Part shown: in pieces, positions 1-13,568 of the stretch
Numbering within the stretch: the stretch's first letter is position 1
Layout: the number at the start of each line of letters is the position of its first letter
Origin: Montifringilla adamsi
Lineage: Eukaryota; Chordata; Aves; Passeriformes; Passeridae
NCBI GenBank assembly: GCA_017590115.1
Contig: JAGGNK010011225.1
Coordinates: forward strand, 1,675,387 to 1,739,386
DNA: 64,000 bases
Direction of reading: 5' to 3'
The notes under the pieces: generated by a model
What the model saw: only the letters and a program-made list of their open reading frames with translations
What the model was told of the DNA's origin: nothing
Database searches by the model: none
Position numbers and translations under genes: made by a program

Positions 1-3000
1 ACATTTTTCTGTTAAACACAGTTAATTAAAACAACACAACACAGGATTTGGAGAGTGTTTTAAATTACAGAATTTTATAAATAATATCAAAATCCTTTCT
101 TTATATAATATGGCACAAGTGTCAGGGTCTATCTTGACTTTTTAGAGAAGGCTAATGCAGAATATATATTGACATCAGGAAAATATTTTATTTCTTAGTA
201 TAACCTTAGGATGTGGTGGCTGAAGGAAATGACGATTCACTTTATGACAGGGGTGATTAAATTTGTGTAAAACACTTTTGAGACAGACATTTTATATTTT
301 GCAATTTAAAAGTGATACTCTGTTTTGTGTATGACAAATAATATGAAGATAAATAGATTAATTCAATACTGATACACCTCTGTGTAGAAATTTTCCTGAA
401 TATCTGAAGCTATTAGGGAATGATCATTTTCCACTGCTCAAGTAGGGGGGAAAAAGCCTTACGAAATTTAAGCAATTAATTTTTTAAAGAATATTATTAA
501 GTCATGTACTAGGACTAGTATGTAGCTGTAATGAGAATACTTAGTAAATTATGTTTGGAGGTTTAAGACAGAAAAAATACTCTAGACCACTAGCAGGAAG
601 AGTTTACTTAAGCTTTAACCATCTTTTTTCTGTTGCTTCCCAACCCTGCTCTTTATTGGTATGCTGACTTCTCTGTGTTCTTTTTCCATCTATGCTTTGC
701 ATCTTCTGAATACCTCAGCTTTGTCCATCTCAAGGTTCACCTAGTCTTTTCTTCTGATTAACTTCTGCTTACAGTCATCAAAGAGTAATCCTTGCCAAGG
801 ATCCAAAGGCAAATCCTTGCCTTTTGCAGAAACTGTCTGCAAAAGGAAAATTGTCACATGGGAAGTGCTGAGATAATGCTCTTTTGTCCTCAATCTCTTC
901 AAAAGCGAAAATAAGAACCCTCTTTCTTCTGACTGAAAGTTGTTTCAAAAATACCTTTGTATACATTAGAATATTTTGCTTGAGTAACATTAATATTAAA
1001 CTGTATCTTCACCAGATATTTCTGATGACTCTCGAAGGCATTGGGTATTGTCTCTTTATCTCATTCTCCTTTATAGTTCCTGCTTTCTTTTGCCCCAACT
1101 AAAAGGGTAGATTACACCGAACATATGCCAATTTTTCATTTCACCCTGATGTTTTAGTGGGAAATATTCTGTAGAAAACTCCCTCCAGAAACCTCTTTCA
1201 AATAATGGGTTTGGATGAAACAGCTTTTTCTTTGAGGGGGACATTCTATGAATGCAATGCAGTTACAGTATATGGAAATTCCTGTGGAGATTAAAGAAGA
1301 AAATAGATTCTCAAGTCTGGTTATGGCCCTTTGGCTCCACTGAGATTCTGTAAATGACTTTATCCAACCATAAATAACCAGAGGGACATTTTCCTGCAGG
1401 CACATCTGTGCCACTGATGAGCCATTAGTTTTTCCCCTTTGGGTCCTGTGCTGGTAGGAGGCATGTTGAGAGTGATGTAGCTGACCTTCATCACTCCAGA
1501 CGAATCCTATAGTGGCACTGGCTTCATTAAAGACCAGTGTCACCAGCATTACAGTGGCCATGGAGCAGACTGTCAGATGAAGAATATCTGCTCTCTAAAG
1601 ACCATCATCATTTGCACTGAGTGAAAACTGTGTAGTTGAGATGTAGCTTAATTCTGAATCCTTCTATGTGCAAGAGTTTGTGGCCTAGTCTGTAACTGCA
1701 GTTAATTCAGTACTTACTTGCTCAGGACATTCTCAGTAAGGAAATCTGCCACTTCAATATTACTCCATGAATGCTTGAACAAAACGAGTTACTTTATTAG
1801 CAAAGATTACTGCCTAATGGAGAGAATCAGTTTTCTTTTACGGAAGAAAATTTCAGATGAAAATGGCATTTATGTCTTTGGCTGCTTCATATGAGATTGA
1901 TTCTGTCCACTTACTTTTCTAAGAGCTTTCTGTTCTTCCAAAACTGTGATGCAGAGCAGCATATGCGAAACACTGCCAAGTGGCTCACAGCCGAATTTGC
2001 TGTTGTTCCTTTTTGCCCTGTCACAGTACTGAAACAGTCCTCTCCCAGACAAATGAAACCATCTATGAGCATGACTGATTGTGAAGCTCCTCAAATAATA
2101 ATTCTTCTGAAATGTCCTTTTACTAACCAAGGAACCCTTTTAATGGAGTGCTAGGTTAATCTGAAGGAGTCTGCTGATAGATTTTGCTTAGCAGTCTTCA
2201 TTCTCCAGCCTTCCTGAACTTTGTCAGCTGTGCATTTTGCAATGATATTTCAGAATCTGGACACTTAAGCTACCTTCCTTCTCCTGAAAGTGAGTCTTTG
2301 AGGAAGAAAACAACCAGTTAGTAGCTTGTTTTGAAATCTGTATTTTGTAATACTGCCTGATCTTTTTGTCATCTGACCATTGATTATAAAAAGAGTGTTA
2401 ACTTCTACACTGTCAAGACTTTCTCCAGTTAACCGAGTATTTTCTCAACTTGTGTGTCTTTGAAGATTCTTGGTGAATCAGGTTAGGTTAGGTTAGGTCA
2501 AGTTAGGCTGGAATATATAGTACCCCTCAGCAATAGTGTAGTAATAAACCTTATTTTCACCAAAAGTTAAAAGAGCCTTTAGACTGTTTTCTCTGGGAGT
2601 AAATTACCTCAGAACTAAAGCTCAGCAACTATAGCAGTTTTCACTGTTTTCTTGGGGGAAAAGATTAATCAGCCTCATAGCACTGTAAATCCATTTTTGT
2701 TTGAAGAACAGAAAAATATAAAAGTCAGGTGAGTCAAGACAAGCCCTAAGAATTAGTTTTGTACCAAGGCAAATGGTGTGTATGAAAGAAAGAGATGGTG
2801 CAGGGATCTTTCTGGATCTTGGTAAGAAAGATCTGACAGCAAATGGCTCAATAAAACAGCTGGTTTAATAAGAAAGAGTAAAAAGAGGAATGCAGACAGC
2901 ATGTAAATCTTGCATTCCTCCAGAGGCTGGGACCCCTGCTTTCATGCAGCATTTGATTGACCCTAAATATGTTTTTTGCATTACATGCTGTGCAGATCTT

Positions 3001-6000
3001 GTCTGTGGATGCAAATCCTCTTTTTGGTCATTCAAACAATTATATAAATCATTAACTATTTGACATACAATGGTTTTCCAGTCTGAATCACTAGAGAGAT
3101 ACTTTTTTAAGATCTAGTACTGTCAGGAACAAGCTAGAAGGAAGCACATAGCTCAATAGAAACTGATAGAATTAGTTTTTCTGAAACACAGAAAAACCAT
3201 AAAACACTATAAAAAAAGCTATAGTATACAGGAAAATAGTGTTTTATATATTATTGAAGATTTTATGCATGAGGAGTAAAGCAGTTTTGAATTTCCTATG
3301 GTCTAATATTTGACAGGTTGTGAAAGTAGGGTGTGATTTTACTTTTAGAGACAATGACAAAACTCCCATGATTTATATGTGAAGTAAAATTTTTATAGAA
3401 AAGGCTGACAAGCATTCCAAAAACCCATATTTCTTGAACTTTAAGTCTCAATTTAATTCTTAAGGTTATATGCTTCTAGAATTTTTCAATAAAATCTGTT
3501 ACAGAGTGATTCTTTGCTGATGCCTGTTCAATTAGCAAATAAGAAAATATGTCCTAGAAAGCAGGTGGACATAGTTTCATACTGTGTTGGTGGTTTTTAA
3601 TATTTATTGTAAATGATACAGAAAACTATCGATCTCTAGTTGGGCACAGCTTGTGTTCATAGCAGGTCGTGAGGCTTCAGCTTTCATGGCCACAGCATAT
3701 GCTGCACACTGGGGGAACTTACCCAATGACCTTCCATTCTTTGGCACTCTAGTAATTGTGATTGCTGATCTAGACAGTATCCTGCTTTTCTGATCCACTT
3801 TCAGTGAAGGTTGCTTTGAATGATGGCGCTGAAAACACATAGGAGTCCTTTTTAAATTTTTTTCCAGGATCCTTGCTTGGGTGTGATAGCATATTTCAAT
3901 AAAATTACATAATACTCTAAAATCTTCATTTCTGAGCCAAAACCTTTAATTCTTTTTTTTTCCCCCTAGAACTTATTAGCTCCCCACAATTGTATTGTAT
4001 TCTTTTTTGATTCACAACTTGTTCTGCTGACTTTGAAGAAAGAGTTGTGAGAGCTGTGAGTATATTGTCATTACAGCCTATACTTGCTTGTTGACTGATG
4101 GCTGTGAGTTCACTTTCATGATTTACATGTGGACTTATCTGTGTTGTTTGCTTCCTATACATTCAGAGATACATCATCTCATGTATCTATCTCAGTTTGT
4201 CACCTTCACACAAGCCCCCCTGTGCTTATTGACATGATAAGGATGTGCCACCTACAGAGAAATGACAGGGTTTCAGGGTTTTTCCTCTGCTGTGCAGTAC
4301 ACAAAGCTGATTTTTTTTTTTTGTGGGTCACATGCATATCATCACACCTTCCCTTCACAGCCCTTAAAGCTGATGTGATTTTGCCATATATATGAAATAT
4401 ATAACTTATACCTTATTTAAACAATCATCTTGAAAACTCGAAAACTAGTTTTTACTAATAGATCATATACGTTAATTAGACTATGGAACCATTAGATAGG
4501 GGCAAAAATTAGACAGTCAGAGAAGCATTAGACAATATTTTAGATCTTTCTACCCTGTGTGTGTTGAACTCCCAAGAAAAATGCAGTATATTAACTAAAA
4601 TTTCGTTTGGCATAATACATGAGGTAGTTGTTACTTTTACCAGTTTGAGCATCAGCTTCTGGAATTGCACAACTACTATAAATTTGTGGGCTCTTTCCAC
4701 CTTGCATACATGTAATGACTATTGGTTTTCACAGAATTTCTGAATGGGAAAACACACCATCATGAGGGGTGCTGAGACATTGCAGTTATCTGTGATTTAT
4801 CCCATATCTGTGCAGAAACAGTTCACTAATCATCATCTAAAAGCTAGTTCTCTTAAACATTACACAGCCTTTTTCATTTGGTTAGTGTTTGTGGTTCATA
4901 TTCAGGCAGCTGTTACCAGCAAATTATGTTGGTATTCTAAAAAGGAAGTCACAGAATTCACAGAATGTAAGTCTGTAAGAGTAGTAATAAACAACTGAAA
5001 AAATTAATACATTTTAGTAAAAAAAAAAAAATCCATCTCATACCACAGCTGTTAATGGAACATCAAAATGGAGTTTTCTCTCTAGAAAAACAGGCAAAAT
5101 TGTCAAGCACAGTATAAATTTTTCCTTCCGTTCTACAGAATTAAGTGCACCAGATGAATATACTAATGGCCACAAGGGAAGTGCAAGACCTAAGAAGCAG
5201 ATATTCCTTTATCTATTTACCCATAACATAATGCTGACCATGACTGTAAATGCCTTTAGTGGACCCTGGCTATGATGGTGCTTCCTTCACACCAATATAT
5301 CCATTCAGACTGGGGGTGTTTTCTATAAAAGAGTAGAAATTCTTCCAAGAGAAGAGAATTACCAGAATAAGAATCAGTTTTTGGGTAACCTTACCATTGA
5401 GGGGGAGATTCTTTGAGAGCTGATACTCTGATTCAAAGAGTTAATTTTTTTTCACAGTAAAAATGCAAAACTATGTAAAAGAACCTCATATGAATAGATC
5501 ATCAGAAGACTGCCAGAGCGTCTTGTCTCTAGAATTAAGAATGTTGTCACATTGAATAGAATGTGTCAGAGCTGTAATTCATAGTCAAATCATTTACAAC
5601 AAAGAAAGAGGAAATGTTGTCTATGGATGCAACTGATTAGCAGAAGAGCAGTTTTAAGCAAATATATAAATTTCATGCAAAGCTTTTAGAAAAAAAGTTA
5701 TGAAAACACTTTGTTCTTCTGTATCTAAACTTCTTCTTTGTCTGAAGTGTTTAAATGCCTTTAAATGCTTGAGATCATGAAGAACTTGAGGAAGGGAAAA
5801 AGCAATCTATTGAATTTTTCTACAGCCTATGTTTTAAATAAAGCTTGTTATACATTGGATATTCACTGTGACAGTAATGGACATATTGGGTACTGGCCTA
5901 CTGCTCAAATAGCAGGATAAATTATTTTATATCCATTCATATATTGTTTTCTATTTTTTAAAAGGTTATCTGCTCAGCCTTGGGGCTCTTATAACCACTA

Positions 6001-9000
6001 TTCAAGAGTGACTGTGATGGATTTGCATGTGATGTCAACAGAAAATTCACCATATGTCAGCTGACCAAGAAAAATTCAATTTCATTTTCTGTCTTTCATG
6101 TTTTTCATTGTTTTGCTAGAATGAGTAGAATAGATATATTAAAATTTTAAAACAGTTCTGAATTTTTAAAGATTGGGTGAGAATTGATGTCTGTTTCCAT
6201 TCACAAATTTGTATAATTTAATAGATAAATTCCATGCCAATATCAAATAACCAAATTACCTCTTTCAAGAAATTTAATCCTATTTTCACCACCGCTATCA
6301 GTAAGTGAAAATCTTTCACATAGACTCATGTGACAGAGTCAATAATTGCAACCAGACTGAATTTCTTTAGCTAAGTTTACTTCCAGGTTTCTGTGATTGT
6401 AGGTCCAATAGCTTGGGTCTCTCTCCCAAGCCCTCCTCCAAAATGACGCTGGCAGTTGCCATAGCTTATGGAAAGTGCCTCTTGTTTTGATGTATGATCT
6501 GGTCCAGCATTTCTGTGGAGGGTGATTGCCATATAGAAATCAAATTAATATTTTGCTTCCTCTATTGCAATAGAACAGAAACTCTTTTAAGTTAAATGTA
6601 TCTGTAGATCCCAAAGTCTTTATTACTAGTTAAAATAAGAAATTTATAGTTCACCTAACAGCTAAGAAAATCTCTTGCTTTTTCCATTTATACTTCTGTT
6701 CAGGAAATACCACGCTCACTTTTATAACCCACTTGCATTCAATTTCTGTAGAAATTACAAGGCAATAAAAGAAGAAGGTGTGATATCCTTCTACTGTAGT
6801 ATTTGTAGGCAGTTGCTTAAAATAAATAATTATTCTATTTTACCTGTGGTTTACCTGTGCATCCTTTTTTTCATAAAGCAGCACAGAAGAGGTCTTCACA
6901 GTTTCCAAAGAAAGTTAGAAAGCTTTTGTGAAAATGCGGTGGACTTTTTTTCCTAAGACTCTGTCTGTTGAGTGAAGCTCCTGGAATGCTAGCACATTAT
7001 TAAAAGGCAGCAAGAGAAGCATACCAGCTAATTGTTGCAGTAGGACTTGTTGAAGTTCAGGAATACCAGGGAAAAATTAATATTGTTCCTGCTGTGCTTG
7101 ATCGTAATTGTTCAGATTTACCAGCAATATACCAGTTCAATTAATCAAGTTAAAATATGTAAATACAAGGGAGTAAAAAAACCACCAAAACTTTGAGCAC
7201 TTTGTAAATGAGAGATAAAAATCAGATGTAGAAAGAAATGATTAGAGAAGATATGTTACAGATCTAGTGGCAGAATATGCAAGATATAAACTGCTCTAAG
7301 ATTTGGGATACATAGCCTAAGATGAATAATATCATTTCAGTGACATAAAAAAATCAAATAGCTGTATTTGTACTACGACAGAAGAGACATATATTTCATT
7401 CTTGTAAAAAAGGATGTGGTAGGTTATGCGGAAAGTTGTAAATGTCTGCAACTCAGCAGACCTTGCCCATGGTAACAGCTTCATAGTATACGGCCATAGG
7501 TAGGCTTAAAAACTGGCTCAGCTAGTGCTAGCATATGCAGTCAATGTTACCAAAACTTTGAGTGTCTGCAAAATCCAAAATACAACACCAAATTAGAAGA
7601 GGCTTTTCTTACAGTGATGTTGTCAACTGAGCATCTAGGTGCTGTAATCTTGCAAGCCCACAAAAAAACAGAGATGATAGAAGCAAATCAGAGCTTGGAA
7701 TCAACCTGGGCCTTTCAGGAGGCAGTCTCATTCTAAACTCTAAATTATTAAGAAAGAATGAGACCCTAAGGTTGTAATAAGACACTGTTCAAATGGATTT
7801 GGAGTTGCCCCTGCTTATAGCTGAGAACTAGGCTTGGGACTCACAGACCATAATATCAATTTAACAATGTGCTTTTGTGTAAACACAGGAAAAAAAATAA
7901 CACAGAGTAGTAGAGACCTATTATAGGATAAGATTTTTTACAGGTAAAAATAATTCCACCCATCGCTGTCACACACAGAAGCTACAAATCTGTTATAAGA
8001 AAATCTATTTTCTTTGAACAAGCACCGTTGAAGTCTCTTTAATTTCAAATGGAGACTTGGGTGAGAAACTTTGCATATTGGTAGAAGTCCGAGTTCTTTA
8101 AATGGAACTATATTTTTAATACGAAACCTTAATAAACATCAGAAGAACCATACTGGTCTATGAATGTTAGCCAAGGTAAAACAGACTGATCTCATTAATT
8201 AATCTTGTTATTAAATGAATAGCACTGGTGGTGGAGTTAGAGAGTTCACCCTAAAGAAATCATAACATGGAAACAGCAAGTGAATGATGATCCTTCTCTC
8301 TTTCGCGTCAGTATACTGCCTATGAAAGGCAAATATAATTTCAGTACAGAATTTATCAGTATTATTCAGTACAGAATCACAAGAGTGTTGGGAGTATACA
8401 TAACTCAGAAAAGAAAGACTGGAAGAGAACAGGGATTTTCCCCTAAATTCAAAGCTATTTCTCCTGAGTACAGTCATCTGAATATGATATGACTTCTCAA
8501 AAAGAATTCTCTGTATATTGTTTTTACCTGTTTCATTTCCTCTAAGGTGATATACAGTAGAAATATGGGAAAAGATAGTGCTGGCTAACAAAATAAATAT
8601 TCTACTAGTATTTGAAATGTTACTAGGATTGCTCATAGTCAGTAAAAGTCCGTAAATAACTCATTTAGAGGGTAGGAAATAATGGCATGCCTCTAAGAAA
8701 TGTTTTTATTAAAGAGAATGTAAAAGCCCTGGAAAATTTCGCTGACATATGCTTTCAGGAATTAACTATATTTTATTTAACAGCTAACTTGGCAGAAGGA
8801 AGAAAATTTTTAGGTCTGTCAAGCCAAATGACCTATGTGCCTACTTGATGCTCCTCTCTTACCAACCTCCCTGAAGCTGTTCCACTTTTCTCTAAAAGCA
8901 TGCCCTAATTACTATAAATTGTTCTATTAGGTATTGGAATTTATGGCTAACTGTATTCAAAGTTGAGATGCAGCAGACAGACACACAATGTGGACAGACA

Positions 9001-9433
9001 GGTTTTTCTGGGGCTCCTTGGTAGGATGTTACCAGGGGTAAGGAGCAAGGGGTACAGTCACACAGAGAGAAAAGTTCCTGGGCAAATAACAGAAGTTCAT
9101 TTTGCCTGGGGAAAGAGGAGGGGAAAGCCACACCTTTACTACATGAGGTTGTGTGAAGCAGATATCTGCAGAAGCTCTCCTCATTTGTGCGTTGAGTAGC
9201 AGAGCTCACACAGACTTCAAGAGTTCAATTGTTGGATTTGGGTGGAATTCCCAATGTCAGCCTTGCTACTTTACTTTCAGATCTTAGGGTGAATGATGTG
9301 GCACTTCAAATGTCATCAAGTTTTTAAACATGAGGAAAAAACTCCACAAAATTAGAAAGAATTAAAAAAATAATCCTTTTATTTGCACATGGAAAAGTTT
9401 TTAATTAAGCAGTCCAGTAGAAGAAATTACAAT

Positions 9434-9469
9434 TGGCCTTTGTACTTCAACAGGCCTTTGTACTTCAGC
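9434..9469 (+). repeat. 18-bp tandem duplication
   Basis: GGCCTTTGTACTTCAACA is followed directly by GGCCTTTGTACTTCAGCA, with one mismatch. Confidence 0.95.
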
Positions 9470-10328
9470 ATTCAATAATGTGAAATAAATTAAAAGGGAT
9501 TTTGAAAAGGACTAATGGGTAAGTGACTGATTAGGTGGAATTTTATTAACACTATAGGGAAGATAAAATATACTCTATATACCTCGGGTGATTATAAGTT
9601 TGTTGCTTTTTCCTTGATTTTTAAAATTTTTATTCTTTTTTGTTTTATAAAAGTCCAGGAGGCAGGCATACACTGAAATGAGTGGGTAATTTTCTGAAGT
9701 CTCTGTAAGAATCAGAAAGGTCATGGTTTTCTTTATTTTTGCCCTGGAATTATTGAAAGGTTCACAGAAAATTAGGCATATTTTCAAGGGCTTTGTGACC
9801 TTTCTTGAAACAATGCCAAATAAGTAGTAATAAAATATTTCCGTAGAACTACCTTCCTTACTATTTTAAGATTCTGTTTTTCTCCAAGTCCCTTTTTGTT
9901 TCCACTGGTGGTGACAGCAAGAGATCCATAGCATTGGAATAAATATTACATAAGATCCTTGCAAAACAGATGCCTCTAGAAATTCTCTTCCACCCTCTCA
10001 TTATCATGGAAAGCAGTCTTTCAACCATCTTTGAAATGCCTCCCAAAAATGCGCTCTAAGCTCATCTACTCGTGTCTGTGAGCCACCTGCATACACATCT
10101 GTACAGGAAATGCTGGTCATATTGGCCATAATTACCAATTGTTCTTCTGTTTTCCATTTCCAAGGACTTAATATAGAACTATTTATTTTTCTGTTTACAT
10201 TGCATGCAAATATTTTGCTTGGTAATGCTAAAGTGAGCAGTGAATACCATTCCATATGATTAGTGTTGTTCCACATGGTAGCTAGAATCTATTCAATTTA
10301 ATGACCTTAACTGGTTTTTCAAGTGGGA

Positions 10329-10344
10329 TTTTTTTTTTTTTTTT
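10329..10344 (+). repeat. Poly(T) tract (16 T)
   Basis: A short homopolymer in unannotated flank. Confidence 0.93.
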
Positions 10345-11822
10345 AGTCAGGCTGCCTAATTAGATTTCTGGATTAACATTAGAAATGCCCTTCAGGGTGA
10401 CAGCTGAGGGATTTTTAGTACTGCATTTTGTCTCTGACCTTGGCCACTCTCAATGTGTTTGTATTTTAAATTACCATGCCTGAATATGGGTGGGTTAACA
10501 GAAGATCCTGAGCAGCTTTAAGCAGTATTGCACTATATTGAGTAACCCTATATAATATGTACACTGTGTAATATAGTATTACACTATATCATGCTATACA
10601 CTGTTTTGCCTCATATTGTTCTCTACCATGGCTAGATTTGACATTGCGTGTAAATGTTTAGGTAGCTGGTGGGTCTAATTTTCATAGCTATTAAGGTTCT
10701 CAGGATAGAAAGAAATTAAATGGGCTTTACTGCCTCTAAATTAAAGAGAAGGAAGTGATGACATGGCTGTGAAAACACTGTTATAAATCTGTTATCAGCA
10801 ACACTTTTGATTTCTCTGCAGCCTTTCAGGTTTTGAATGTCTTTTGTGGTTTCCTAGCACTTTTTTTTTCTGTTCTGTTTAAGGAATAGGTACTTGGGAG
10901 GAAAAATTCCTATTGTTACCTCAAGTATTTTACCTCTTACAGTGGATTCAGATCTTTCTTCATTTTGTCTCACAGTCCTTTGTGTATAGAGCACATGGAG
11001 AGGGAAACCTAAATCAAACAACGTGCTAAAGGTCGAAATATCCTTGATAGGATTATAGAATGTGTTGCACACTGTGTCTGAACAAAACAGGATCACAGAA
11101 AAGAAGACAGGTCAACTTGTTGCTTGCTGCAGAAAATTTAGAGGCAATGGAAAAATGTCTATGCATGTAAGAGAAAGCAAGGGACTCAGATTAAGAAGCT
11201 GGCAGAATCAGCAGTGAAAGAAGCCAAGAAAAACAGATGCCAGATCTAAATACCAATTCTGTAAGGACTGAATCACTTATTCAGCAGCCATACATTGACT
11301 GCCTACAATAATTGACACGGGTACAATGCTGTTGTCTGCTTGGGGAAGAGTTTTTGCATAGTCAGATTGAAATTATTCAGAGAGGTCAAAAATGGCTGTG
11401 AAATCATCCCTCTATTTTTTGTTTATACAGATACTATAATGATCCAGATGTCTGCCCTTCTACAAATCATTGAGCAACTCTCAGGGCTGTAAACATAGTG
11501 TTCAAAACATATTTCACAATTTAGATTACACTTTGCTGTCTGATACTTTTAATGTATGTGCGTGTCGAAATACTTTTAAATATATTTGCAATATCTATTA
11601 AATTCATACATTTGTCAACTTATGATCTAATAATAAAAGATATTACAGACAGTAAAAACATGGATTAAAATGATCAATGTTGTGTTGCTTAATCCTGCAT
11701 TATTTAGAGCTTAATGAAAAAGCTGTTGTTGATATGACAAGGCAATTGCTCATGCTCAAAAATGTGAAAGTCTTCTTCCACTTTTGAGTTTGCGGCTAAA
11801 TTTTGTAAAAACCTAGCACTTA

Positions 11823-12090
11823 AGATGTAGGGACCTTGAGGGCCACCAATTTCATTTCACTGCTCCCATACAGGACAAATTGTACAACAAAATTTCTCAT
11901 CACTGCTTGTCTAAACTGTTTCTTAAAGCCTCTAATGAAAGAGACTTTCTAGCCACATTCAATAAATCAGTGATAAACAAAAGAACACTGTGGAAAATAT
12001 GCTTTGAACTATCCAAGTTCTGCAGGTAAATAATTACTTAGAGAAGCATTCACTATACTCTGCACACTCTTTTCACTGAACCATGTCTAG
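11823..12090 (-). mobile_element. Possible ancient CR1/L3-like remnant
   Basis: Weak similarity to old CR1-type 3' regions read in inverse: 'agggaccttgagggccacca', 'ctgcttgtctaaactgtttc', 'ttaaagcctctaatgaaaga'. The order and spacing match the CR1/L3 pattern but divergence is high, and the limits are uncertain. Confidence 0.4.
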
Positions 12091-12510
12091 TCTTGCTTTA
12101 CATAGACACAGTATAGAAAAAATACATTTAAAGGACTCAATGGATACATGCTATTAAACCATAGTATTGCACAAATTAGGAAGTAGAAATAAACTATAAT
12201 TGTAATATTTCTGGATTATGATTTTTGAAATAAGTTTTTTTTTTCCTCTTAGAGTTTGACATACTGAATAATTTTAATAAATACTCCAATGTTTATTTTA
12301 TGCAAAAGCTTGTCTTTTTTTAGGATGGAAGAGCAAATTGTTATAGCTGGTTTTCCATGTGATGAACTTCATTGATTTTTATTAACTGTATGCTTATAAC
12401 AACTTAATTTGGATACTTCAGCATTTAGAAGTAAGCAAGGAAGCAGGCAGCTCTGATTTTCCACAATATATATGGTTGGTTCCTGTCAGTGAGGAGGATG
12501 TCGTTTCATA

Positions 12511-12540
12511 CTGTATAAAGCAAGTGCTGTATAAAGCAAG
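12511..12540 (+). repeat. 16-bp tandem duplication
   Basis: CTGTATAAAGCAAGTG is repeated almost twice in tandem. Confidence 0.9.
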
Positions 12541-13538
12541 GCTATAGTTTATTTACTAATTTAATATTAAAGAAATATCCCATCATTTTGATCTCAGAAT
12601 TCGGGAGACACAAATAGAAAAAAGTCTTGCCTGCCACTTCAATGCTTAATGTTGAAAGTTGGGTTTGTTTTGAAACTGGCGGTGCAGTAGCAGTGTTAGC
12701 AGAATGAGTAAGTATTTTCAGTTACCATAAGGCATCATCTTAATACCATCATAATTCTCCAACATGGAAGAAGGAAATAAGTATGACGTCTTATAAATGA
12801 GTGGTAAATATTTGCTCTTAAAAAATGACTTGTTTACTGAATGTTAAGTGATAAAAGTAAAATGCCAAATAATATTAAGGCTTCTGCTTATTATAGATTA
12901 TTAATTTTTTCTTGGTGCTCTCCTTAAGTGTAAAGATAGTATACTGATCATTACACTAATTTAATTACTTAGTTTGTGTATATTTGAAAACTTATCCTTG
13001 CATTTTCATCTTTATTTGTTGATCTCTTTTGCTGTAAAGGTGTTGCAGAATGTTTCTAGACAGTTATGCTTCAGCTGAGATGTGAATAAAATTCAGTGTC
13101 GGATAAAGTGCTTCTGATGTAGAATTTATAAAGTACATTAGGACTACATAAGAGAAAGAACTGGCAAGACAGCTTGATGTGTATGCCCAGCAAGAGATAA
13201 ATTCTTAACTATTATTGTCTAAACAAGCCAGGTACAGTAGAGTGCTTCCTGTTGGGAGATAAAACTATGGAAATAAAATTTTTGTTATAAAAGTGAGAAT
13301 TTTATTTACAAAATTTTACTGTCAGAACTTTTCAGGGGCCATCAAATCTTTAAAATATTTCTCTAATATTTGTAGAGATGGACAAGATTCTCCTTTTAGT
13401 TACCTATCTAAAATTTATTTTACATAATGCAAGGGACAGGATTAAAAAGAGAATTTGAATCCAAGAATAACTGTTCACAAATTAAAGCTGATACCTGACA
13501 GGAAAAGTGCTACCAACTTTCAGATTACAGGTAGTAGG

Positions 13539-13568
13539 AAAAAAAAAACAAAAACAAAAACAAAAACA
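13539..13568 (+). repeat. (CAAAAA)n microsatellite
   Basis: An A run followed by four CAAAAA-type units. Confidence 0.93.

Larger units (their letters stand above)
1..11822. other. Unannotated flank, no gene recognised
   Basis: AT-rich DNA on the 3' side of VSTM2A. Open frames of up to about 140 codons occur (for example 1154-1561 and 8211-8636 on the minus strand), but none resembles a known protein and such lengths are expected by chance here. A short GGTTA repeat at about 2482-2508 and the 18-bp duplication at 9434 are the only local structures seen. Confidence 0.6.

Noticed and set aside
1154..1561. 135-codon minus-strand open frame
   Set aside because: No recognisable protein similarity and no supporting exon structure; most likely chance.
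2482..2508. GGTTA repeats resembling an interstitial telomere-like array
   Set aside because: Only about three perfect 5-bp units plus imperfect ones. The vertebrate telomere unit is 6 bp (TTAGGG), so this is a simple repeat.
4946..4966. 'tcacagaattcacagaatg' considered as a CR1 3' terminal repeat
   Set aside because: No CR1 body follows in either direction, so the match is too short to support an element.
8211..8636. 141-codon minus-strand open frame
   Set aside because: Phe/Ser/Ile-rich composition typical of AT-rich noncoding DNA; no similarity recognised.
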